A stretch of DNA of 64,000 nt from Hydractinia symbiolongicarpus (Eukaryota; Cnidaria; Hydrozoa; Anthoathecata; Hydractiniidae), in assembly GCF_029227915.1 (NCBI RefSeq), contig NC_079878.1, positions 31,647,501 through 31,711,500 on the forward strand, in the 5' to 3' direction. The notes under the pieces are model-generated. The model was not told the origin of the DNA. It made no database searches and saw only the letters and a program-made list of their open reading frames with translations. Every line of letters begins with the position of its first letter. Positions within the stretch are counted from its first letter, which is position 1. The position numbers and the translations under genes were made by a program. Below, in pieces: positions 12,276-23,907 of the stretch.

Positions 12276-12307
12276 GGGCCAAGCCGGGATTTACGGGAAA
12301 TCGCGGG
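12276..12307 (+). other. Potential G-quadruplex motif in an M2 monomer
   Basis: Four GGG tracts at 12276-12278, 12286-12288, 12295-12297 and 12305-12307 are separated by loops of 7 (CCAAGCC), 6 (ATTTAC) and 7 (AAATCGC) bases. That meets the G3+N1-7 rule. The same arrangement falls at 13290-13321 and 16740-16771 and in M2 monomers near 27295 and 38667. Most other monomers have an 8-base first loop (CCGAGTCC), and many lose the last tract because CGCGGG is CGCAGG. Folding is not demonstrated. Confidence 0.6.
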
Positions 12308-12471
12308 TTTTCGTTTGCCGGCGATTAAACTTCTTTTATTCAGCGTCTCATCAAAAATGAAAACATTTTTAAAAACTACAAGTCTTATGCGTTTTAGTGG
12401 TTAAAAAATAATTTAAAAAATCGTTCTGGAAATGAGTTTACTCACAGGGTACTTTCTTTGTATACATTCGA

Positions 12472-15400
12472 CTATACGGGCCAAGCCCGGGATTTACGGG
12501 AAATCGCGGGTTTTCGTTTTCCGGCGATTAAACCTCTTTTATTAAGCGTCTCATCAAAAATGAAAACATTTTTGAAAACTACAAGTCTCATGCGTTTTAG
12601 TGGTGAAAAAATAATTTAAAAAATCGTTCGGGAAATGAGTTTACACCCTGGGTACTCTCTTTGTATACTTTTGACTATACGGGCCGAGTCCGGGATTTAC
12701 GGGAAATCGCAGGTTTTCGTTTGCCGGCGATTAAACTTCTTTTATTCAGCGTCTCATCAAAAATGAAAACATTTTTCAAAACTACAAGTCTTATGCGTTT
12801 AAGTGGTTAAAAAATAATTTAAAAAATCGTTCTGGAAATGAGTTTACTCACAGGGTACTCTCTTTGTATACTTTTGACTATACGGGCCGAGTCCGGGATT
12901 TACGGGAAATCGCAGGTTTTCGTTTTCCGGCGATTAAACTTCTTTTATTCCGCGTCTCATCAAAAATGAAAACATTTTTAAAAACTACAAGTCTCATGCG
13001 TTTTAGTGGTGAAAAAGTAATTTAAAAAATCGTTCGGGAAATGAGTTTACTCCCTGGGTACTTTCTTTGTATACTTTTGACTATACGGGCCAAGCCCGGG
13101 ATTTACGGGAAATCGCGGGTTTTTGTTTGCCGGCGATTAAACTTCTTTTATTCAGCCTCTCATCAAAAATGAAAACATTTTTGAAAACTACAAGTCTCAT
13201 GCGTTTTATTGGTGAAAAAATAATTTAAAAAATCGTTTGGGAAATGAGTTTACTCCCTGGGTACTTTCTTTGTATACTTTTGACTATACGGGCCAAGCCG
13301 GGATTTACGGGAAATCGCGGGTTTTCGTTTGCCGGCGATTAAACTTCTTTTATTCAGCGTCTCATCAAAAATGAAAACATTTTTAAAAACTACAAGTCTT
13401 ATGCGTTTTAGTGGTTAAAAAATAATTTAAAAAATCGTTCTGGAAATGAGTTTACTCACAGGGTACTTTCTTTGTATACATTCGACTATACGGGCCAAGC
13501 CCGGGATTTACGGGAAATCGCGGGTTTTCGTTTTCCGGCGATTAAACCTCTTTTATTAAGCGTCTCATCAAAAATGAAAACATTTTTGAAAACTACAAGT
13601 CTCATGCGTTTTAGTGGTGAAAAAATAATTTAAAAAATCGTTCGGGAAATGAGTTTACACCCTGGGTACTCTCTTTGTATACTTTTGACTATACGGGCCG
13701 AGTCCGGGATTTACGGGAAATCGCAGGTTTTCGTTTGCCGGCGATTAAACTTCTTTTATGCAGCGTCTCATCAAAAATGAAAACATTTTTCAAAACTACA
13801 AGTCTTATGCGTTTAAGTGGTTAAAAAATAATTTAAAAAATCGTTCTGGAAATGAGTTTACTCACAGGGTACTCTCTTTGTATACTTTTGACTATACGGG
13901 CCGAGTCCGGGATTTACGGGAAATCGCAGGTTTTCGTTTTCCGGCGATTAAACTTCTTTTATTCCGCGTCTCATCAAAAATGAAAACATTTTCGAAAACT
14001 ACAAGTCTCATGCGTTTTAGTGGTGAAAAAATAATTTAAAAAATCGTTCGGGAAATGAGTTTACTCCCTGGGTACTTTCTTTGTATACTTTTGACTATAC
14101 GGGCCGAGTCCGGGATTTACGGGAAGTCGCGGGTTTTTGTTTGCCGGCGATTAAACTTCTTTTATTTCGCGTCTCATCAAAAATGAAAACATTTTTGAAA
14201 ACTACAAGTCTCAAGCGTTTTAGTGGTTAAAAGTTAATTGAAAAAATCGTTTTGGAAATGAGTTTTCTCAAAGGGTACTTTCTTTGTTTACATTTGACTA
14301 TACGGGCCAAGCCCGGGATTTACGGGAAATCGCGGGTTTTCGTTTGCCGGCGATTAAACCACTTTCATTAAGGGTCTCATCAAAAATGAAAACATTTCTG
14401 AAATCTACAAGTCTCATGCGTTTTAGTGGTGAAAAAATAATTTAAAAATTCGTTCGGGAAATGAGTTTACTCACTGGGTACTTTCCTTGTATACTTTTGA
14501 CTATACGGGCCGAGTCCGGGATTTACGGGAAATCGCGGGTTTTCGTTTGCCGGCGATTAAACTTCTTTTATTCAGCGTCTTATCAAAAATGAAAACATTT
14601 TTAAAAACTACAAGTCTCATGGGCGTTAGTGGTGAAATAATAATTTAAAAAATCGTTTGGGAAATGAGTTTACTCCCTGGGTACTTTCTTTGTGTACTTT
14701 TGACTATACGGGCCGAGTCCGGGATTTACGGGAAATCGCAGGTTTTCATTTGCCGGCGATTAAACTACTTTTATTCAGCGTCTCATCAAAAATGAAAACA
14801 TTTTTGAAAACTACAAGTCTCATGCGTTTTAGTGGTGAAAAAATAATTTAAAAATTCGTTAGGGAAATGAGTTTACTCACTGGGTACTTTTCTTGTATAC
14901 TTTTGACTATACGGGCCGAGACCGGGATTTACGGGAAATTGCGGGTTTTCGTTTGCCGGCCATTAAACTTCTTTTATTCAGCGTCTCATCAAAAATGAAA
15001 ACATTTTTAAAAACTACAAGTCTCATGCGTTTTAGTGGTGAAAAAATAATTTAAAAAATCGTTCGAGAAATGAGTTTACACCCTGGGTACTTTCTTTGTA
15101 TACTTTTGACTATACGGGCCGAGTACGGGATTTACGGGAAATTGCGGGTTTTCGTTTGCCGGCAATTAAACTTCTTTTATTCAGCGTCTCATCAAAAATG
15201 AAAACATTTTTAAAAACTACAAGTCTCATGCGTTTTAGTGGTGAAAAAATAATTTAAAAAATCGTTCGAGAAATGAGTTTACACCCTGGGTACTTTCTTT
15301 GTATACTATTTACTATACGGGCCGAGTCCGGGATTTACGGGAAATCGCAGGTTTTTGTTTGCCGGCGATTAAACTTCTTTTATTCAGCGTCTCATCAAAA

Positions 15401-15921
15401 ATGAAAACATTTTTAAAAACTACAAGTCTCATACGTTTTAGTGGTGAAAAAATAATTTAAAAATTCGTTCGGGAAATCAGTTTACTCACTGGGTACTTTC
15501 CTTGTATACTTTTAACTATACGGGCCGAGTCCGGGATTTACGGGAAATCGCGGGTTTTCGTTTGCCGGCGATTAACCTTCTTTTATTCAGCGTCTCATCA
15601 AATATGAAAACATTTTTAAAAACTACAAGTCTCATGCGTTTATGTTGTGAAATAATAATTTAAAAAATCGTTTGGGAAATGAGTTTACTCCCTGGGTACT
15701 TTCTTTGTATACTTTTGACTATACGGGCCGAGTCCAGGATTTACGGGAAATCGCAGGTTTTCGTTTGCCGGCGATTAAACTTCTTTTATTCAGCGTCTCA
15801 TCAAAAATGGAAACATTTTTAAAAACTACAAGTCTCATGCGTTTTAGTGGTGAAAAAGTAATTTAAAAAAACGTTCGGGAAATGAGTTTACTCCCTGGGT
15901 ACTTCCTTTGTATACTTTTGA
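12472..15921 (+). repeat. 17-monomer segmental duplication, copy 1 (3450 bp)
   Basis: From about 12472 every marker recurs 3450 bp downstream: ATTAAGCGTC at 12541 and 15991, TTATGCAGCG near 13757 and 17207, GGAAATCAGTTTACTCAC near 15472 and 18922, ATGGAAACATTTTT near 15808 and 19258. The unit holds M3-tail to M5, a full M1-M5 and then the b-to-k series of the 11-mer HOR. The start is placed where CATTCGAC (12460s) and CTTTTGAC (15910s) differ just upstream. Confidence 0.88.
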
Positions 15922-18900
15922 CTATACGGGCCAAGCCCGGGATTTACGGGAAATCGCGGGTTTTCGTTTTCCGGCGATTAAACCTCTTTTATTAAGCGTC
16001 TCATCAAAAATGAAAACATTTTTGAAAACTACAAGTCTCATGCGTTTTAGTGGTGAAAAAATAATTTAAAAAATCGTTCGGGAAATGAGTTTACACCCTG
16101 GGTACTCTCTTTGTATACTTTTGACTATACGGGCCGAGTCCGGGATTTACGGGAAATCGCAGGTTTTCGTTTGCCGGCGATTAAACTTCTTTTATTCAGC
16201 GTCTCATCAAAAATGAAAACATTTTTCAAAACTACAAGTCTTATGCGTTTAAGTGGTTAAAAAATAATTTAAAAAATCGTTCTGGAAATGAGTTTACTCA
16301 CAGGGTACTCTCTTTGTATACTTTTGACTATACGGGCCGAGTCCGGGATTTACGGGAAATCGCAGGTTTTCGTTTTCCGGCGATTAAACTTCTTTTATTC
16401 CGCGTCTCATCAAAAATGAAAACATTTTTAAAAACTACAAGTCTCATGCGTTTTAGTGGTGAAAAAGTAATTTAAAAAATCGTTCGGGAAATGAGTTTAC
16501 TCCCTGGGTACTTTCTTTGTATACTTTTGACTATACGGGCCAAGCCCGGGATTTACGGGAAATCGCGGGTTTTTGTTTGCCGGCGATTAAACTTCTTTTA
16601 TTCAGCCTCTCATCAAAAATGAAAACATTTTTGAAAACTACAAGTCTCATGCGTTTTATTGGTGAAAAAATAATTTAAAAAATCGTTTGGGAAATGAGTT
16701 TACTCCCTGGGTACTTTCTTTGTATACTTTTGACTATACGGGCCAAGCCGGGATTTACGGGAAATCGCGGGTTTTCGTTTGCCGGCGATTAAACTTCTTT
16801 TATTCAGCGTCTCATCAAAAATGAAAACATTTTTAAAAACTACAAGTCTTATGCGTTTTAGTGGTTAAAAAATAATTTAAAAAATCGTTCTGGAAATGAG
16901 TTTACTCACAGGGTACTTTCTTTGTATACATTCGACTATACGGGCCAAGCCCGGGATTTACGGGAAATCGCGGGTTTTCGTTTTCCGGCGATTAAACCTC
17001 TTTTATTAAGCGTCTCATCAAAAATGAAAACATTTTTGAAAACTACAAGTCTCATGCGTTTTAGTGGTGAAAAAATAATTTAAAAAATCGTTCGGGAAAT
17101 GAGTTTACACCCTGGGTACTCTCTTTGTATACTTTTGACTATACGGGCCGAGTCCGGGATTTACGGGAAATCGCAGGTTTTCGTTTGCCGGCGATTAAAC
17201 TTCTTTTATGCAGCGTCTCATCAAAAATGAAAACATTTTTCAAAACTACAAGTCTTATGCGTTTAAGTGGTTAAAAAATAATTTAAAAAATCGTTCTGGA
17301 AATGAGTTTACTCACAGGGTACTCTCTTTGTATACTTTTGACTATACGGGCCGAGTCCGGGATTTACGGGAAATCGCAGGTTTTCGTTTTCCGGCGATTA
17401 AACTTCTTTTATTCCGCGTCTCATCAAAAATGAAAACATTTTCGAAAACTACAAGTCTCATGCGTTTTAGTGGTGAAAAAATAATTTAAAAAATCGTTCG
17501 GGAAATGAGTTTACTCCCTGGGTACTTTCTTTGTATACTTTTGACTATACGGGCCGAGTCCGGGATTTACGGGAAGTCGCGGGTTTTTGTTTGCCGGCGA
17601 TTAAACTTCTTTTATTTCGCGTCTCATCAAAAATGAAAACATTTTTGAAAACTACAAGTCTCAAGCGTTTTAGTGGTTAAAAGTTAATTGAAAAAATCGT
17701 TTTGGAAATGAGTTTTCTCAAAGGGTACTTTCTTTGTTTACATTTGACTATACGGGCCAAGCCCGGGATTTACGGGAAATCGCGGGTTTTCGTTTGCCGG
17801 CGATTAAACCACTTTCATTAAGGGTCTCATCAAAAATGAAAACATTTCTGAAATCTACAAGTCTCATGCGTTTTAGTGGTGAAAAAATAATTTAAAAATT
17901 CGTTCGGGAAATGAGTTTACTCACTGGGTACTTTCCTTGTATACTTTTGACTATACGGGCCGAGTCCGGGATTTACGGGAAATCGCGGGTTTTCGTTTGC
18001 CGGCGATTAAACTTCTTTTATTCAGCGTCTTATCAAAAATGAAAACATTTTTAAAAACTACAAGTCTCATGGGCGTTAGTGGTGAAATAATAATTTAAAA
18101 AATCGTTTGGGAAATGAGTTTACTCCCTGGGTACTTTCTTTGTGTACTTTTGACTATACGGGCCGAGTCCGGGATTTACGGGAAATCGCAGGTTTTCATT
18201 TGCCGGCGATTAAACTACTTTTATTCAGCGTCTCATCAAAAATGAAAACATTTTTGAAAACTACAAGTCTCATGCGTTTTAGTGGTGAAAAAATAATTTA
18301 AAAATTCGTTAGGGAAATGAGTTTACTCACTGGGTACTTTTCTTGTATACTTTTGACTATACGGGCCGAGACCGGGATTTACGGGAAATTGCGGGTTTTC
18401 GTTTGCCGGCCATTAAACTTCTTTTATTCAGCGTCTCATCAAAAATGAAAACATTTTTAAAAACTACAAGTCTCATGCGTTTTAGTGGTGAAAAAATAAT
18501 TTAAAAAATCGTTCGAGAAATGAGTTTACACCCTGGGTACTTTCTTTGTATACTTTTGACTATACGGGCCGAGTACGGGATTTACGGGAAATTGCGGGTT
18601 TTCGTTTGCCGGCAATTAAACTTCTTTTATTCAGCGTCTCATCAAAAATGAAAACATTTTTAAAAACTACAAGTCTCATGCGTTTTAGTGGTGAAAAAAT
18701 AATTTAAAAAATCGTTCGAGAAATGAGTTTACACCCTGGGTACTTTCTTTGTATACTATTTACTATACGGGCCGAGTCCGGGATTTACGGGAAATCGCAG
18801 GTTTTTGTTTGCCGGCGATTAAACTTCTTTTATTCAGCGTCTCATCAAAAATGAAAACATTTTTAAAAACTACAAGTCTCATACGTTTTAGTGGTGAAAA

Positions 18901-19371
18901 AATAATTTAAAAATTCGTTCGGGAAATCAGTTTACTCACTGGGTACTTTCCTTGTATACTTTTAACTATACGGGCCGAGTCCGGGATTTACGGGAAATCG
19001 CGGGTTTTCGTTTGCCGGCGATTAACCTTCTTTTATTCAGCGTCTCATCAAATATGAAAACATTTTTAAAAACTACAAGTCTCATGCGTTTATGTTGTGA
19101 AATAATAATTTAAAAAATCGTTTGGGAAATGAGTTTACTCCCTGGGTACTTTCTTTGTATACTTTTGACTATACGGGCCGAGTCCAGGATTTACGGGAAA
19201 TCGCAGGTTTTCGTTTGCCGGCGATTAAACTTCTTTTATTCAGCGTCTCATCAAAAATGGAAACATTTTTAAAAACTACAAGTCTCATGCGTTTTAGTGG
19301 TGAAAAAGTAATTTAAAAAAACGTTCGGGAAATGAGTTTACTCCCTGGGTACTTCCTTTGTATACTTTTGA
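15922..19371 (+). repeat. 17-monomer segmental duplication, copy 2 (3450 bp)
   Basis: Second copy of the block above. The monomer at the join (about 15850-15990) is a hybrid. It starts as the AAAGTAATTTAAAAAAACG/TACTTCC type and ends as the M3 type (TTTCCGGCGATTAAACCTC, ATTAAGCG), with the switch inside the shared GACTATACGGGCCAAGCCCG stretch. The copy ends near 19371-19415, where TTTTTGTTTGCC replaces the TTTTCGTTTTCC seen after copy 1. Confidence 0.87.
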
Positions 19372-19443
19372 CTATACGGGCCAAGCCCGGGATTTACGGG
19401 AAATCGCGGGTTTTTGTTTGCCGGCGATTAAACTTCTTTTATT

Positions 19444-21675
19444 CAGCGTCTCATCAAAAATGAAAACATTTTTCAAAACTACAAGTCTTATGCGTTTAAG
19501 TGGTTAGAAAATAATTTAAAAAATCGTTCTGGAAATGAGTTTACTCACAGGGTACTCTCTTTGTATACTTTTGACTATACGGGCCGAGTCCGGGATTTAC
19601 GGGAAATCGCAGGTTTTCGTTTTCCGGCGATTAAACTTCTTTTATTCCGCGTCTCATCAAAAATGAAAACATTTTTGAAAACTACAAGTCTCATGCGTTT
19701 TAGTGGTGAAAAAATAATTTAAAAAATCGTTCGGGAAATGAGTTTACTCCCTGGGTACTTTCTTTGTATACTTTTGACTATACGGGCCGAGTCCGGGATT
19801 TACGGGAAGTCGCGGGTTTTTGTTTGCCGGCGATTAAACTTCTTTTATTTCGCGTCTCATCAAAAATGAAAACATTTTTGAAAACTACAAGTCTCAAGCG
19901 TTTTAGTGGTGAAAAGTTAATTGAAAAAATCGTTTTGGAAATGAGTTTTCTCAAAGGGTACTTTCTTTGTATACATTTGACTATACGGGCCAAGCCCGGG
20001 TATTACGGGAAATCGCGGGTTTTCGTTTGCCGGCGATTAAACCACTTTCATTAAGGGTCTCATCAAAAATGAAAACATTTTTGAAAACTACAAGTCTCAT
20101 GCGTTTTAGTGGTGAAAAAATAATTTAAAAATTCGTTCGGGAAATGAGTTTACTCACTGGGTACTTTCCTTGTATACTTTTGACTATACGGGCCGAGTCC
20201 GGGATTTACGGGAAATCGTGGGTTTTCGTTTGCCGGCGATTAAACTTCTTTTATTCAGCGTCTTATCAAAAATGAAAACATTTTTAAAAACTACAAGTCT
20301 CATGGGCTTTAGTGGTGAAATAATAATTTAAAAAATCGTTTGGGAAATGAGTTTACTCCCTGGGTACTTTCTTTGTGTACTTTTGACTATACGGGCCGAG
20401 TCCGGGATTTACGGGAAATCGCAGGTTTTCATTTGCCGGCGATTAAACTACTTTTATTCAGCGTCTCATCAAAAATGAAAACATTTTTGAAAACTACAAG
20501 TCTCATGCGTTTTAGTGGTGAAAAAATAATTTAAAAATTCGTTAGGGAAATGAGTTTACTCACTGGGTACTTTCCTTGTATACTTTTGACTATACGGGCC
20601 GAGACCGGGATTTACGGGAAATTGCGGGTTTTCGTTTGCCGGCCATTAAACTTCTTTTATTCAGCGTCTCATCAAAAATGAAAACATTTTTAAAAACTAC
20701 AAGTCTCATGGGCTTTAGTGGTGAAATAATAATTTAAAAAATCGTTTGGGAAATGAGTTTACTCCCTGGGTACTTTTTTGTATACTTTTGACTATACGGG
20801 CCGAGTACGGGATTTACGGGAAATCGCAGGTTTTCGTTTGCCGGCGATTAAACTTCTTTTATTCAGCGTCTCATCAAAAATGAAAACATTTTTGAAAACT
20901 ACAAGTCTCATGCGTTTTAGTGGTGAAAAAATAATTTAAAAAATCGTTCGAGAAATGAGTTTACACCCTGGGTACTTTCTTTGTATACTATTTACTATAC
21001 GGGCCGAGTCCGGGATTTACGGGAAATCGCAGGTTTTTGTTTGCCGGCGATTAAACTTCTTTTATTCAGCGTCTCATCAAAAATGAAAACATTTTTAAAA
21101 ACTACAAGTCTCATACGTTTTAGTGGTGAAAAAATAATTTAAAAATTCGTTCGGGAAATGAGTTTACTCACTGGGTACTTTCCTTGTATACTTTTAACTA
21201 TACGGGCCGAGTCCGGGATTTACGGGAAATCGCGGGTTTTCGTTTGCCGGCGATTAACCTTCTTTTATTCAGCGTCTCATCAAATATGAAAACATTTTTA
21301 AAAACTACAAGTCTCATGCGTTTATGTTGTGAAATAATAATTTAAAAAATCGTTTGGGAAATGAGTTTACTCCCTGGGTACTTTCTTTGTATACTTTTGA
21401 CTATACGGGCCGAGTCCAGGATTTACGGGAAATCGCAGGTTTTTGTTTGCCGGCGATTAAACTTCTTTTATTCAGCGTCTCATCAAAAATGAAAACATTT
21501 TTAAAAACTACAAGTCTCATGCGTTTTAGTGGTGAAAAAGTAATTTAAAAAAACGTTCGGGAAATGAGTTTACTCCCTGGGTACTTCCTTTGTATACTTT
21601 TGACTATACGGGCCAAGCCCGGGATTTACGGGAAATCGCGGGTTTTTGTTTGCCGGCGATTAAACTTCTTTTATT
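19444..21675 (+). repeat. 11-mer HOR, forward copy 1 (2232 bp)
   Basis: Eleven monomers, a to k. a: TTTCAAAACTAC, GCGTTTAAGTGGTTA. b: GGGAAGTCGCGGG. c: CAAGCG, AAAGTTAATTG, TTTTCTCAAAGGG. d: ends TCTTATC. e: CATGGGCTTTAG, GTGTAC. f: CGTTAGGG, GCCGGCCATTAAAC. g: TACTTTTTTGTATAC, GAGTACGGG. h: TTCGAG, ACTATTTAC. i: CATACG, ATTAACC. j: CAAATATG, TTTATGTTGTG, GTCCAGG. k: AAAGTAATTTAAAAAAACG, TACTTCC. The unit start is set at CAGCGTCTC before TTTCAAAAC. It has private changes TTAGAAAATAA (near 19505) and GGGTATTACGGG (near 19998). Confidence 0.9.
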
Positions 21676-23907
21676 CAGCGTCTCATCAAAAATAAAAACA
21701 TTTTTCAAAACTACAAGTCTTATGCGTTTAAGTGGTTAAAAAATAATTTAAAAAATCGTTCTGGAAATGAGTTTACTCACAGGGTACTCTCTTTGTATAC
21801 TTTTGACTATACGGGCCGAGTCCGGGATTTACGGGAAATCGCAGGTTTTCGTTTTCCGGCGATTAAACTTCTTTTATTCCGCGTCTCATCAAAAATGAAA
21901 ACATTTTTGAAAACTACAAGTCTCATGCGTTTTAGTGGTGAAAAAATAATTTAAAAAATCGTTCGGGAAATGAGTTTACTCCCTGGGTACTTTCTTTGTA
22001 TACTTTTGACTATACGGGCCGAGTCCGGGATTTACGGGAAGTCGCGGGTTTTTGTTTGCCGGCGATTAAACTTCTTTTATTTCGCGTCTCATCAAAAATG
22101 AAAACATTTTTGAAAACTACAAGTCTCAAGCGTTTTAGTGGTGAAAAGTTAATTGAAAAAATCGTTTTGGAAATGAGTTTTCTCAAAGGGTACTTTCTTT
22201 GTATACATTTGACTATACGGGCCAAGCCCGGGATTTACGGGAAATCGCGGGTTTTCGTTTGCCGGCGATTAAACCACTTTCATTAAGGGTCTCATCAAAA
22301 ATGAAAACATTTCTGAAATCTACAAGTCTCATGCGTTTTAGTGGTGAAAAAATAATTTAAAAATTCGTTAGGGAAATGAGTTTACTCACTGGGTACTTTC
22401 CTTGTATACTTTTGACTATACGGGCCGAGTCCGGGATTTACGGGAAATCGCGGGTTTTCGTTTGCCGGCGATTAAACTTCTTTTATTCAGCGTCTTATCA
22501 AAAATGAAAACATTTTTAAAAACTACAAGTCTCATGGGCTTTAGTGGTGAAATAATAATTTAAAAAATCGTTTGGGAAATGAGTTTACTCCCTGGGTACT
22601 TTCTTTGTGTACTTTTGACTATACGGGCCGAGTCCGGGATTTACGGGAAATCGCAGGTTTTCATTTGCCGGCGATTAAACTACTTTTATTCAGCGTCTCA
22701 TCAAAAATGAAAACATTTTTGAAAACTACAAGTCTCATGCGTTTTAGTGGTGAAAAAATAATTTAAAAATTCGTTAGGGAAATGAGTTTACTCACTGGGT
22801 ACTTTCCTTGTATACTTTTGACTATACGGGCCGAGACCGGGATTTACGGGAAATTGCGGGTTTTCGTTTGCCGGCCATTAAACTTCTTTTATTCAGCGTC
22901 TCATCAAAAATGAAAACATTTTTAAAAACTACAAGTCTCATGGGCTTTAGTGGTGAAATAATAATTTAAAAAATCGTTTGGGAAATGAGTTTACTCCCTG
23001 GGTACTTTTTTGTATACTTTTGACTATACGGGCCGAGTACGGGATTTACGGGAAATCGCAGGTTTTCGTTTGCCGGCGATTAAACTTCTTTTATTCAGCG
23101 TCTCATCAAAAATGAAAACATTTTTGAAAACTACAAGTCTCATGCGTTTTAGTGGTGAAAAAATAATTTAAAAAATCGTTCGAGAAATGAGTTTACACCC
23201 TGGGTACTTTCTTTGTATACTATTTACTATACGGGCCGAGTCCGGGATTTACGGGAAATCGCAGGTTTTTGTTTGCCGGCGATTAAACTTCTTTTATTCA
23301 GCGTCTCATCAAAAATGAAAACATTTTTAAAAACTACAAGTCTCATACGTTTTAGTGGTGAAAAAATAATTTAAAAATTCGTTCAGGAAATGAGTTTACT
23401 CACTGGGTACTTTCCTTGTATACTTTTAACTATACGGGCCGAGTCCGGGATTTACGGGAAATCGCGGGTTTTCGTTTGCCGGCGATTAACCTTCTTTTAT
23501 TCAGCGTCTCATCAAATATGAAAACATTTTTAAAAACTACAAGTCTCATGCGTTTATGTTGTGAAATAATAATTTAAAAAATCGTTTGGGAAATGAGTTT
23601 ACTCCCTGGGTACTTTCTTTGTATACTTTTGACTATACGGGCCGAGTCCAGGATTTACGGGAAATCGCAGGTTTTCGTTTGCCGGCGATTAAACTTCTTT
23701 TATTCAGCGTCTCATCAAAAATGAAAACATTTTTAAAAACTACAAGTCTCATGCGTTTTAGTGGTGAAAAAGTAATTTAAAAAAACGTTCGGGAAATGAG
23801 TTTACTCCCTGGGTACTTCCTTTGTATACTTTTGACTATACGGGCCAAGCCCGGGATTTACGGGAAATGGCGGGTTTTTGTTTGCCGGCGATTAAACTTC
23901 TTTTATT
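21676..23907 (+). repeat. 11-mer HOR, forward copy 2 (2232 bp)
   Basis: It repeats the a-k order of the previous unit exactly 2232 bp later. Private differences are few, such as AAAAATAAAAACATT near 21691 and TTCTGAAATCTAC near 22312. The latter is shared with the next copy but not the previous one. Very low divergence between copies indicates recent homogenisation. Confidence 0.9.

Larger units (their letters stand above)
11934..13961 (+). repeat. Tandem 5-monomer block, two copies of 1014 bp
   Basis: Copies are 11934-12947 and 12948-13961; GAAAAAGTAATTT at about 11998 recurs at 13012. Monomers in order: M1 with AAAGTAATTT, CCAAGCCCGGG and a CAGCCTCTC end. M2 with TTTTATTGGTG and CCAAGCCGGG. 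M3 with GTCTTATGCG, ACATTCGAC and CTTTTATTAAGCG. M4 with TTTACACCC and TACTCTC. M5 with TTTTTCAAAAC, GCGTTTAAGTGG and TTATTCCGCG. The second copy has TTATGCAGCG near 13757, which creates a chance ATG. After 13961 the order joins the 11-mer HOR. Confidence 0.85.

Noticed and set aside
13758-14039. ATG-initiated 93-residue frame, repeated at 17208
   Set aside because: The ATG comes from one TTATTCAGCG to TTATGCAGCG change that was duplicated with the 3450-bp block. The rest is ordinary monomer sequence.
14441-14470. CENP-B box candidates (ATTCGTTCGGGAAATGA and TTTCGTTTGCCGGCGAT)
   Set aside because: Both share TTCGTT with the known box, but the essential A and CGGG positions of NTTCGNNNNANNCGGGN are not at the right spacing.
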